From: Acinetobacter lwoffii
Lineage (GTDB): Bacteria; Pseudomonadota; Gammaproteobacteria; Pseudomonadales; Moraxellaceae
Direction of reading: 5' to 3'
Assembly (NCBI RefSeq): GCF_024129735.1
Contig: NZ_JAMXXK010000027.1
Span: 1 to 47,873, forward strand
Length of the DNA: 47,873 nt
Both the position numbers and the translations under genes were made by a program. Positions 1 to 6,885 of the stretch are shown one piece after another (position 1 is the first letter of the stretch; each line of letters begins with the position of its first letter). The notes under the pieces were generated by a model that worked only from the letters and a program-made list of their open reading frames with translations, ran no database searches and was not told where the DNA came from.

Positions 1-152
1 TTGAGGTTATGCGTGCTCTACGCAAAGGACAAGCTTCATTATTTTATAACGGTAATATTCTAGGAGAAGTTTGGCTAGTAAATAGAGTTTTCGGTCTCTA
101 AGCTTTTTTGAAGGGAAAATCATCGACTCAGATCCCTATTTGCAACAGTGCC
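1..152 (+). mobile_element. IS6-family element, right end only (cut by window edge)
   Basis: The window opens inside an IS6-family insertion sequence. The last 32 codons of the transposase (3-101, ending in the motif NRVFGL) are followed by the right terminal inverted repeat, which ends at 152 with ctatttgcaacagtgcc. The same end occurs in the complete copy at 719-1538, in the same orientation. The two copies are similar but not identical near the C-terminus, so they are related IS6 elements rather than a fresh duplication. The left part lies outside the window. Confidence 0.9.
3..101 (+). CDS. IS6-family transposase, C-terminal fragment
   Basis: Partial reading frame beginning before the window and ending at TAA 99-101. 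The residues EVMRALRKGQAS and the ending VNRVFGL match the C-terminus of the complete IS6 transposase at 782-1486 almost residue for residue. It lacks the catalytic part here only because of the window edge, so its integrity cannot be judged. IS6 transposases carry out replicative transposition and build pseudo-compound transposons between direct copies. Confidence 0.88.
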   Translation, partial: EVMRALRKGQASLFYNGNILGEVWLVNRVFGL

Positions 153-180
153 GTTGTTAGTGGTTTGACCCACTAACAAC
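153..180. repeat. Perfect 11-bp inverted repeat abutting the IS6 end
   Basis: gttgttagtgg (153-163) and ccactaacaac (170-180) form a perfect 11-bp stem with a 6-nt loop. The stem starts at the first base after the IS6 right inverted repeat. It may be a terminator stem or a site into which the IS inserted; no run of T follows on the plus strand. Confidence 0.55.
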
Positions 181-235
181 TAACACGTTGGCTATTCATT
201 GAGTAAATCCTAAACTCAACTAATTCTTTTATTTA

Positions 236-568
236 TCAGACAACCATTTTTCGACATTCGACGGCACATTCACGGCAAGCATCAGCACATTGCTGGCAGT
301 GTTGATGCTCATGTTGGCTACATTCATCTGCACAGTATTCACAAGCCTTGGCACAAAGCTCACAAATTTCTTTCATAAAAGGAGATTCATTTTGCTGCAT
401 ACGAGCACAGAGCTGACAAATATCTGCACAATCTAGACAACGCTGAATACATTCTCGCATCATCTCCAGATTTTCTTCTTTTAGACAGGCATTTGCACAA
501 CTGGCACAGGTAAGGTAACAGCTCATACATGCCTTTGCGCAATCTGAAAATTGGATATCGTTCATCAT
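236..568 (-). CDS. Four-helix-bundle copper-binding protein (DUF326/Csp-like)
   Basis: A 110-residue protein with 21 cysteines, mostly spaced as CxxC or CxxxC along predicted amphipathic helices (for example CAKACMSC near residue 10 and CQQCADAC near 90), plus a His-rich stretch HEHQH near 87-91. This is the pattern of the DUF326/Csp copper-storage family, in which thiolates line the core of a four-helix bundle and bind many Cu(I) ions. No signal peptide is seen, so a cytosolic form is likely. It is the only gene between two direct IS6 copies, suggesting it travels as metal-tolerance cargo. The paired ATGs at the start are preceded by a weak purine-rich stretch. The family is confident; metal choice is inferred. 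Confidence 0.85.
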   Translation of the reverse strand: MMNDIQFSDCAKACMSCYLTCASCANACLKEENLEMMRECIQRCLDCADICQLCARMQQNESPFMKEICELCAKACEYCADECSQHEHQHCQQCADACRECAVECRKMVV

Positions 569-718
569 ACTTACCTAAAGTCACTTGATTTAGGAATAAG
601 CTAATCAAAAAAAAAGATATACACTAGGACGATTAGGTAAGGGAAAGTAAAATAGTCATAGATTTTGTTAAATGGTTTTAGATGCTGGCTTTGAGTGATT
701 TAGCTGCTCATGTATTCA

Positions 719-1538
719 GGCACTGTTGCAAATAGGCTGACATGATAAGCTAAATATCTTATTTATTTCGAGATACAGCAGATGAATCCCTTCCATGGTC
801 GGCACTTTCAAGGTGAAATCATTCTTTGGGCTGTTCGTTGGTATTGTAAATATGGCATCAGCTATCGTGAACTTCAAGAAATGCTCGCTGAACGGGGTGT
901 GAATGTTGACCACACCACAATTTATCGTTGGGTTCAGCGTTATGCTCCAGAAATGGAAAAACGCTTACGCTGGTATTGGCGTAATCCTACAGATTTACAT
1001 TCATGGCATATGGATGAGACTTATATCAAAGTGAAGGGGCGATGGACTTACCTGTATCGTGCAGTTGATCAACGTGGTCATACGATTGACTTTTACCTTT
1101 CCGCTAGACGGAACAGTAAATCAGCCTATTGTTTTTTAGGAAAAATCTTCAATACGGTGAAAAAATGGCAAATTCCACGGGTCATCAATACAGATAAAGC
1201 AGCGACCTATGGCCATGCTTTATCACGGTTAAAGCGAGAAGGAAAATGTCCAGTAGATATTGAGCACAGGCAGATTAAGTATAAAAATAATGTCATTGAA
1301 TGTGATCATGGTAAGTTAAAGCGGATCATCAGGGCCACATTAGGATTCAAATCTATGAAGACGGCTTATGCCACAATTAAAGGTATTGAAGTCATGCGTG
1401 CACTACGTAAAGGACAAGCATCGTCATTTTATTATGGTCAGCCTCAAGGTGAAGTGTGTCTAATCAACAGGGTTTTCGGTCTCTAAGCACTTTTAAAAAG
1501 GAACTTCATCGACTCAAATCTCTATTTGCAACAGTGCC
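719..1538 (+). mobile_element. Complete IS6-family element (IS1006/IS1008-like), 820 bp
   Basis: Left terminal repeat ggcactgttgcaaatag starts at 719 and its inverse ctatttgcaacagtgcc ends at 1538, giving 820 bp, the usual size of Acinetobacter IS6 elements. It carries one intact transposase. The flanking 8-mers (tgtattca on the left, tttagatt on the right) do not match, so there is no target duplication. This is expected if deletion or replicative cointegrate events by neighbouring IS6 copies have changed one side. The right side falls inside a DUF4236 reading frame. Confidence 0.93.
782..1486 (+). CDS. IS6-family DDE transposase
   Basis: A full-length 234-residue IS6 transposase. An N-terminal helix-turn-helix region (about residues 25-60, GISYRELQEML...TIYRWVQRY) precedes the DDE catalytic core with D78 (HMDET), D138 (NTDKA) and E173 (VIECDHG). 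The frame is uninterrupted and ends 52 bp before the right inverted repeat. It drives replicative transposition and intramolecular deletion or inversion, and probably shaped the 1-1.9 kb region. The element name (IS1006 or IS1008 type) is a recognition call without a database comparison. Confidence 0.95.
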   Translation: MNPFHGRHFQGEIILWAVRWYCKYGISYRELQEMLAERGVNVDHTTIYRWVQRYAPEMEKRLRWYWRNPTDLHSWHMDETYIKVKGRWTYLYRAVDQRGHTIDFYLSARRNSKSAYCFLGKIFNTVKKWQIPRVINTDKAATYGHALSRLKREGKCPVDIEHRQIKYKNNVIECDHGKLKRIIRATLGFKSMKTAYATIKGIEVMRALRKGQASSFYYGQPQGEVCLINRVFGL

Positions 1539-1863
1539 TTTAGATTTCGTAAAAGTATTAAATTATTCCCGGGTTTTAAAATTAATCTGACCCATAAAGG
1601 CATCAGCAGTGCCAGCATTGGCAAACCTGGTGCTTCTCTAAATATTGGGGAAAAAAGGTACGCGAACCAGTGTCGGTATTCCAGGTACGGGACTATCTTA
1701 CTCTAAACAACAGCCTTACTCTAAAAAGACCCGTGTTCCACAACCGACATCGCTAGAACACACGGAATATAATCCTCAGAATTTAGAACAACCGAAGACA
1801 AAGATCTGGCCTTGGATTATTTTTGGAATATTGTGTTTTATGGTGGGTGCCGTCATTTTTTAG
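1539..1863 (+). pseudogene. DUF4236-domain protein, 5' truncated by IS6 and frameshifted
   Basis: From the first base after the IS6 end, the frame reads FRFRKSIKLFPGF and then KGISSASIGKPGASLNIG, which is the N-terminal DUF4236 core lacking only its first one or two residues. At 1647-1656 a run of four G and six A shifts the frame. Removing one G would join it to the downstream part KGTRTSVGIPGTGLSYS, the second half of the domain. A Pro/Gln linker and one C-terminal transmembrane segment (WPWIIFGILCFMVGAVIF) follow. The gene therefore has two lesions: loss of promoter and start by the IS, and a +1 frameshift. Function of the family is unknown. Confidence 0.8.
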
Positions 1864-1887
1864 CAAGAACAGCATTGTATTTTAATC

Positions 1888-1975
1888 AAAAAAAATGCCC
1901 ACACGGATGAATGGGCAAACTAAGGAATTAATATCCTTCAGAAACTCCAGCGCAATTCTCGCTACTTTCAGTAAG
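1888..1975 (-). ncRNA. Repeated sRNA-like element, copy 1
   Basis: Read on the minus strand, tttctgaa...ccttagttt is followed by a stem with arms tgccca/tgggca and then eight T, which is a typical intrinsic terminator. Similar blocks occur at 3723-3805 and 25901-25985 in the same orientation, always as T-run, stem, then cttagttt(tg). A conserved tail of this kind at three unlinked sites suggests a multicopy small RNA family. The 5' end cannot be placed from the sequence. It may alternatively be a shared terminator only. Confidence 0.5.
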
Positions 1976-2004
1976 CGACTGTAGCTCAATCATGATGATC
2001 TGAC

Positions 2005-2105
2005 TCAATCGAGTCGAGGTAAATCAATCCATCACAAATGGAGTAGAAATTATGCTTGATCACATTCTTGGTTAATGCTGAAAAGTCTTTGGGTTTTGAT
2101 CAATA
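2005..2105 (-). pseudogene. Decayed copy of the DUF262-like/HNH gene 3' region
   Basis: About 100 bp here align with the HNH-encoding part of the gene at 3903-5558 (its positions about 4055-4165). Shared stretches include atcaatccatcacaaatg and ttcttggttaatgc, then gaaaag and tttgg with scattered changes and an internal gap of roughly 30 bp. No open frame remains. As with the intact gene, an sRNA-like repeat lies just downstream on the same strand, so a gene-plus-repeat unit was probably duplicated and this copy eroded. Confidence 0.6.
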
Positions 2106-2134
2106 AATAGAAGTGCCGATGACTACCCTCAACT

Positions 2135-3367
2135 TTACTTATTTTCAGATAGCAACCAATCGAGAGCACTCATTTTTACAATACCATTATAATTTGCTTC
2201 AGTCCCTATCGTGTCTAAGGTAAGTAAATATTTGGGATACGAATCAGAAATTTTCTGTAATGGACGTAACTCTCGGCTGAGTGTCTCCTCATTGAGCGTT
2301 TCTAATGCCACCTGATAATAAGTTAAATTCTGTAAAGTATCGACAGCAACAAAATCAATTTCATATTCATCAACCCGCCCTACATAGACCGTATAACCTC
2401 GTCTGACAAGCTCAAGATAAATCACATTTTCTAAGATATGACCTTGATCAGCATTAGCATCAGGCAACATAATCCGGCGCAATCCGACATCAACTAAATA
2501 GTATTTTTCAGAGGATTGTAATAACTCACGCCCGCGTACTTTAAATTGTGCGGCACTATAAAATAACAAACTGTCCTGTAAGCCCTGAATATAGCGTTTT
2601 ACTGTTTCAAATGAAATCTTAACCCCACTTGAAACAAAGGTATTTTTAATTTTATTGATGGAAATAGGTGAGCCTGTCACGCTTGCCAAATATCTTGCGA
2701 CACGCTCGAGAGAGTTAATATCGGCAGTATTCAAACGGGGAATAACATCTTTAAACATTACACTGGCATAGACCGCTTGCAAGTAATCATAAGTTTCCTG
2801 CTGGCTAGTCATGGCAAGCGTATAAGGGAAACTACTGCGCGTATACATGGCATACAAATCACGATTGGATAATTGTTGGATGATCGGATTATTTTCAATA
2901 TGCCACTGTTTAAATTCTTGGAATGACAGAGGTAGAACGTGTTGCTCGATATAGCGTCCTGTAAGTAAAGTCGCAAGTTCTCCACTTAGAAAGAATGCAT
3001 TTGAGCCTGTAATATATAAATCGATATAATCCCGAACATATAAGGAGTCGACTACTTTCTCAAAATTTGTAACATGTTGTATTTCATCTAAAAAAACGTA
3101 GTTTTTTTTACTTTTATCAACTTTGGACAATACATAATCATGTAGTTTACGGTAATCGGTGAGTTCTTCAAATTCCATAAATTCGAAGTTGATGGCAATG
3201 ATGTTTTCGGCTTGTACACCCTGTGCTTTTAGGTCTTGTTGAAACATCGCCAATAAGGTGGATTTTCCAGAGCGACGCACACCTGAAAGTACTTTAATGA
3301 CATCACGGTCTTGCCATGTATTCAGAAATTTTAAGTAGCCATCACGTCGAATATTAGCGCTTCTCAT
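2135..3367 (-). CDS. AAA_14/DUF4143 ATPase
   Basis: A 410-residue protein of the widespread AAA_14-DUF4143 family. Walker A is GVRRSGKS (residues 29-36), Walker B is YVFLDEIQ (90-97), and a sensor-like ITGSNA follows near 120. The C-terminal DUF4143 half (about 200-410) contains the conserved segment ending YEIDFVAVD, with an acidic pair resembling restriction-endonuclease-fold sites. The family's role is unclear; proposed links include mobile elements, defence and toxin-antitoxin-like behaviour. Length is normal and the frame intact. It is transcribed alone, with a T-rich stem (sRNA-like copy 1) downstream that could end its transcript. Confidence 0.85.
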   Translation of the reverse strand: MRSANIRRDGYLKFLNTWQDRDVIKVLSGVRRSGKSTLLAMFQQDLKAQGVQAENIIAINFEFMEFEELTDYRKLHDYVLSKVDKSKKNYVFLDEIQHVTNFEKVVDSLYVRDYIDLYITGSNAFFLSGELATLLTGRYIEQHVLPLSFQEFKQWHIENNPIIQQLSNRDLYAMYTRSSFPYTLAMTSQQETYDYLQAVYASVMFKDVIPRLNTADINSLERVARYLASVTGSPISINKIKNTFVSSGVKISFETVKRYIQGLQDSLLFYSAAQFKVRGRELLQSSEKYYLVDVGLRRIMLPDANADQGHILENVIYLELVRRGYTVYVGRVDEYEIDFVAVDTLQNLTYYQVALETLNEETLSRELRPLQKISDSYPKYLLTLDTIGTEANYNGIVKMSALDWLLSENK

Positions 3368-3722
3368 TATTTACACTTAGAATCTAAAGTTTTAATAAAT
3401 TCTATCAAATTTTAGAACGTATATGTAAATATATTTAATTTTAGAAAAAGTTTAAAGGTTAAGTGAAACATTCAAAGCTACTTTAGAAGCATGTAAACAG
3501 CAGATCTGATCAAAATCCAAATTCTGTCCTTTTGATTATTTTCCATGTTATGTTATTTCATTGATGCTATGAGTTAACTGCTATATAAATTAAGTGAAAA
3601 GTAAATGGAACTAAGATGTTAACTAGAGTGGAACTCATTTTTATTGTGCTAATGGTATCAGCCTTATTGCGTATGAATTGCTAAAAGGTTTATTTTAAAG
3701 TCACCTATACATGTTTTTGATC
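3368..3722. other. AT-rich intergenic region, no gene seen
   Basis: This stretch separates the ATPase start from the sRNA-like repeat. It holds stops in all frames and is rich in A/T. It presumably includes the promoter of the minus-strand ATPase next to 3368, but no consensus box could be assigned with confidence. Confidence 0.4.
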
Positions 3723-3805
3723 AAAAAAAATGCCCATAGGGGGAATCTATAGGCAAAACTAAGGACCTTGACGGTCATTCAGAAACTACAGCTAGTTTCT
3801 GGTTG
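3723..3805 (-). ncRNA. Repeated sRNA-like element, copy 2
   Basis: On the minus strand, an upstream hairpin with arms cagaaact and agtttctg (3779-3800) is followed by ccttagttttgcc, a stem with arms tgcccata and tataggca, and eight T. The final stem and T-run fit an intrinsic terminator. The layout matches copies 1 and 3. It lies directly downstream of the DUF262-like/HNH gene and may serve as its terminator, be an independent sRNA, or both. Confidence 0.5.
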
Positions 3806-3902
3806 TGATTCTAAAGTGAATTAAAAACAACCACATTGGCTGAATATATCAAAAGTTAAATCATTGATAAATTTTAGAAAATTAATTTACCCCCTCTGCT
3901 GC

Positions 3903-5558
3903 TCAATACAGTAATTCACCAAACAAATCCGCTCTAATCTCTTCCAGGCTCAGATCTGATTTCATCCTATTACAGATGGGATGAACCAGCAGACCATTCT
4001 CTAGAACGCCTTGCCCACCTACGGCTTTGGCAATCCTATGATCCGATTCAGTAGAATCAAGATAGATCAATCCATCACAAATGAGGCAAAAGTTATGATT
4101 ACCCACCACAAAATTGTGCTTAAGCAGACTCTTGGTTAATGCCGAAAAGGCCTTTGGCTTTGACCGAGAAATTGGACTAATCGACTCCACATATCCCACC
4201 ACATTCTTGACTACTGCATCATCATAACCACCCAAAAACCTTTCGACATAGAACTCGTTAAAGTTTATGTACTTGAAGGCCTTAGACATGGACAGAATAA
4301 AGGTATTCAGGCATTTCTCATCATCAAAATCAACCTCCATTTCCAAGCTTAAGCAAATAAAGGCTTTATAGACAATTTGTAGCCGATCATAGCCCTTGAT
4401 ACCACTGCCGAACTTGCCGACCGTTTCGGTGGTCGCCACGGGGAAATTGGCGATCAAGAACTCAATACTACGGCGTACCCGGGTGAAGTCCTTGAAACTA
4501 ATCTTTCGATGATGAATCTGCATGCGGCTTTCATGAATTTCATACACAATTGAAAACCATGCAAGAAAAGAAGTAATCTGAAAACGCTGATCCTTATAAA
4601 AATATAAGTATGGATGTAAGCCCAAACTCGGAACCCCAGCATTTTTTACAGGCGTCGCTATTCTGCAAAGAATGGTCAACAGATGCGACATTAGGTTTTC
4701 AACGCGCTCCCCCTGATTCAGACTCATAATATTATGAATCTGATCACCCGCAATGATATTCATCAGCTCATTGACCAAGCCAATTTTTTTGCCATGACTC
4801 ATTTCATTGTCTAATAAAATGGTCGAAAAAAGTAGCTGGTGGATCCTCTCCCCTAACTCAATCAACCCATTTAAACGTGTATATTGGAGCTCTTCTAGGT
4901 TAGATTTATTGTCATTGATATAACAACAGGCATAGATCGCATAATACGCGTCACTACCGCGATTTCTTAGGTGATATTCCTCATATTTATCTAAACGTTT
5001 AGTATCTGAGTTAATCGATTGAAATACCCGTCGCGCATCTTCCGGAGTTCCCAGTACCTGCCTGAAACTGATTTTAATATCGCCTAATTTCGATTTTTTT
5101 TCTGCGAATTCGGCATCAGTACAAATTTTTTGAAAATCAGCGAGATCTCCTAAATAATTGCGGAGGTAACGAATATCTTGTTTTTGTGGATCATTGAAAT
5201 TAGGTGCTTGAGTGACTTGCTCATCCGCAAAATATCTATTAATCCACGCATAGATACAGGAAAGACGATGTGCTCCATCAATAATGTAAATATTGCCGTG
5301 TATATCTTTCCAATACAAAATGCATAAATTGATGTTTTGATCTTCTGTGCAATCCTCAATAAAGTTTGCAATTTCTTGCACGCTCCAACATTCCGTAGAA
5401 CGCTGGTTATCCGCCTTAAATAAACATTTGATGATTGGATGCTTTTCAAAATCAGTCAGTGCCACTTCAAAATTGTCACGCTGCATTGAAGGTGTCATTT
5501 CTTCTGGCAACATGACTTTACGCTGAATAATATTGGTCAATAGTCGTGTAGAACCCAT
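3903..5558 (-). CDS. DUF262/ParB-like domain protein with C-terminal HNH nuclease
   Basis: A 551-residue protein. Residues 91-100 (YIIDGAHRLS) match the DGQxR-type motif of DUF262/ParB-like domains, which in GmrSD-like enzymes binds or hydrolyses nucleotides. A long helical middle follows. Residues about 487-545 form an HNH endonuclease: a CxxC pair (CLIC), then ESDHRIAKAVGG with the Asp-His pair, then HPICNRMK with the second CxxxN part. DUF262 plus HNH is typical of type IV restriction or anti-phage proteins. The gene stands alone in an AT-rich block next to the recombinase trio. A decayed partial copy lies at 2005-2105. Domain assignment is fairly safe; the defence role is inferred. Confidence 0.75.
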   Translation of the reverse strand: MGSTRLLTNIIQRKVMLPEEMTPSMQRDNFEVALTDFEKHPIIKCLFKADNQRSTECWSVQEIANFIEDCTEDQNINLCILYWKDIHGNIYIIDGAHRLSCIYAWINRYFADEQVTQAPNFNDPQKQDIRYLRNYLGDLADFQKICTDAEFAEKKSKLGDIKISFRQVLGTPEDARRVFQSINSDTKRLDKYEEYHLRNRGSDAYYAIYACCYINDNKSNLEELQYTRLNGLIELGERIHQLLFSTILLDNEMSHGKKIGLVNELMNIIAGDQIHNIMSLNQGERVENLMSHLLTILCRIATPVKNAGVPSLGLHPYLYFYKDQRFQITSFLAWFSIVYEIHESRMQIHHRKISFKDFTRVRRSIEFLIANFPVATTETVGKFGSGIKGYDRLQIVYKAFICLSLEMEVDFDDEKCLNTFILSMSKAFKYINFNEFYVERFLGGYDDAVVKNVVGYVESISPISRSKPKAFSALTKSLLKHNFVVGNHNFCLICDGLIYLDSTESDHRIAKAVGGQGVLENGLLVHPICNRMKSDLSLEEIRADLFGELLY

Positions 5559-5744
5559 TTCTTATTTTCTCCAGGCAACACTTTCCTACTTTCGCACAAG
5601 TACGAAATTTGAAAATGTATATAGTTGGATTTGGTTAAAGCTGTGAATTAAATGACCGTCAATATCCAGTCAGCGCTAACAAAAGAGACCTAAGAGAAAT
5701 GGGGGGATTAGATAATAAAATCTTCATGTTTAGTACCTGTAGTT

Positions 5745-5865
5745 TAGAGTTGACTATCTACAACCATCTTTTCCACGAGATGGAGGTAGACCAAACAGGG
5801 GTGGAAATACCGCACTACAGAAGACGGCCAGTCATAGACTGCCCTGCCTGGCCTACCATAATGGC
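5745..5865. ncRNA. Possible structured RNA or recombination site
   Basis: A compact, GC-richer island in AT-rich DNA with nested complementarity. Arms ccatct/agatgg (5764-5783) have an 8-nt loop. Arms ggccag/ctggcc (5826-5831, 5848-5853) enclose agtcatagact. An outer imperfect 16-bp pair joins 5785-5800 and 5842-5857 with 3 mismatches. No reading frame explains it. It resembles a folded noncoding RNA, perhaps of the phage C4-antisense type, or a site bound by the nearby recombinases. The identity is not established and the strand is uncertain. Confidence 0.35.
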
Positions 5866-5887
5866 AAACTAAGCATAATAAGCACAA

Positions 5888-5907
5888 AAAACCGCTAAAG
5901 CGGTTTT
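5888..5907. terminator. Bidirectional intrinsic terminator
   Basis: aaaaccgct and agcggtttt form a perfect 9-bp stem with a 2-nt loop. On the minus strand the stem runs into six T; on the plus strand the T-run is only four. It could end transcripts of the structured island at 5745-5865 or minus-strand read-through from the recombinase operon. Confidence 0.65.
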
Positions 5908-6231
5908 AATGCTTCTGTAGTAATTTTCAGGTTTCCACGCCCGATTACAGATTTTGCTGTAATGTAATTATCATATGGGTATCTTTTTCTTTGGTCAAAC
6001 CAAATTAGAATTTTTTATTCATTTTTTAGTGATATTTTAAAATTGAATGCTGGCTTAATTTTTTCAAAATTTTAGCCGAAAAAATCCCTGTATTTTACCT
6101 ACATACAAGGATGCGTGTTTAGCTCAAAATCTATGCTGCATACTTATAGAAGGATTACCTAAGCTAATTAATTTATCTTCTCCATTTTTTGGGATCTCAT
6201 TAAAATCTAAAAATAATCATATTGGTGGACT

Positions 6232-6281
6232 CCCAAGCCTTTGCTTTGTAAAACAGCAGGTTTAAAAAGCAAAGGCTTGGG
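6232..6281. repeat. Perfect 16-bp inverted repeat
   Basis: cccaagcctttgcttt (6232-6247) and aaagcaaaggcttggg (6266-6281) are exact complements around an 18-nt loop, followed on the plus strand by ctattttt. It may be a strong terminator, but the long stem in otherwise AT-rich noncoding DNA could also be a recombination or protein-binding site downstream of the recombinase genes. Confidence 0.65.
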
Positions 6282-6289
6282 CTATTTTT

Positions 6290-6885
6290 CTGAAATATAT
6301 TTGCTTAGGCTATTTAAAAATTAGCTTATAAAATCAAACCAAAAACACAACCCAGTTTTCTATGCTGTATTTAATATTATAAATCTAGCAAAATTATTTT
6401 TTTTATTTATAAAAAATAAAAACTAATTTCCCTATTTTACAGAATAAAACAAATCAATTTATAGGGTAAATAATTTGTATTAACTCACTAGTCTATAAAA
6501 TTTACCTTATATATAATTTTATATTTTATAGATTAAATTTAAAAAATAATATCCGAATAAATTTACAAGAATAATAAAAAAATACAATTAAATTTAATAT
6601 TATTTTCTTCTGTGATTCATACAAAATCTTTTTATTTATTGAGTATTTTTTTTTGATAATCTCTCGTCCAGGCTATTCTCAAGAAAAAAAATTATCAAAA
6701 ATCAACCTCACAGAGTGCACACCTCCCTCTTAGTGTCCCTTTTTTTGACCAAAAAAAAAGAGGAACCTTACATAAATAATGAAAAAATAATCAAACATGA
6801 ATTACATAAAGTTATATACCACTGTTTTTTATATATTTTTTTAATATAAAAAAACTGTAGCCCCCTACTGCTCCGGTAAAACATT
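6290..6885. other. Very AT-rich noncoding region downstream of the recombinase operon
   Basis: No gene is supported. The DNA is dominated by A/T runs. A weak stem (arms ccctctt/aagaggaa near 6731-6773, with a long T/A-rich loop) sits about 110 bp after the last recombinase codon. If the trio is a mobile element, one of its ends should lie in or left of this stretch, but no terminal repeat could be fixed by eye. Confidence 0.4.

Noticed and set aside
711..1546. Target-site duplication around the IS6 element
   Set aside because: The flanking octamers tgtattca and tttagatt do not match.
5592..5613. tttcg...cgaaa element resembling a XerC/XerD (pdif) site
   Set aside because: Only five bases of symmetry and neither half matches the known XerC or XerD arms well. 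No convincing pdif site was found elsewhere by eye.
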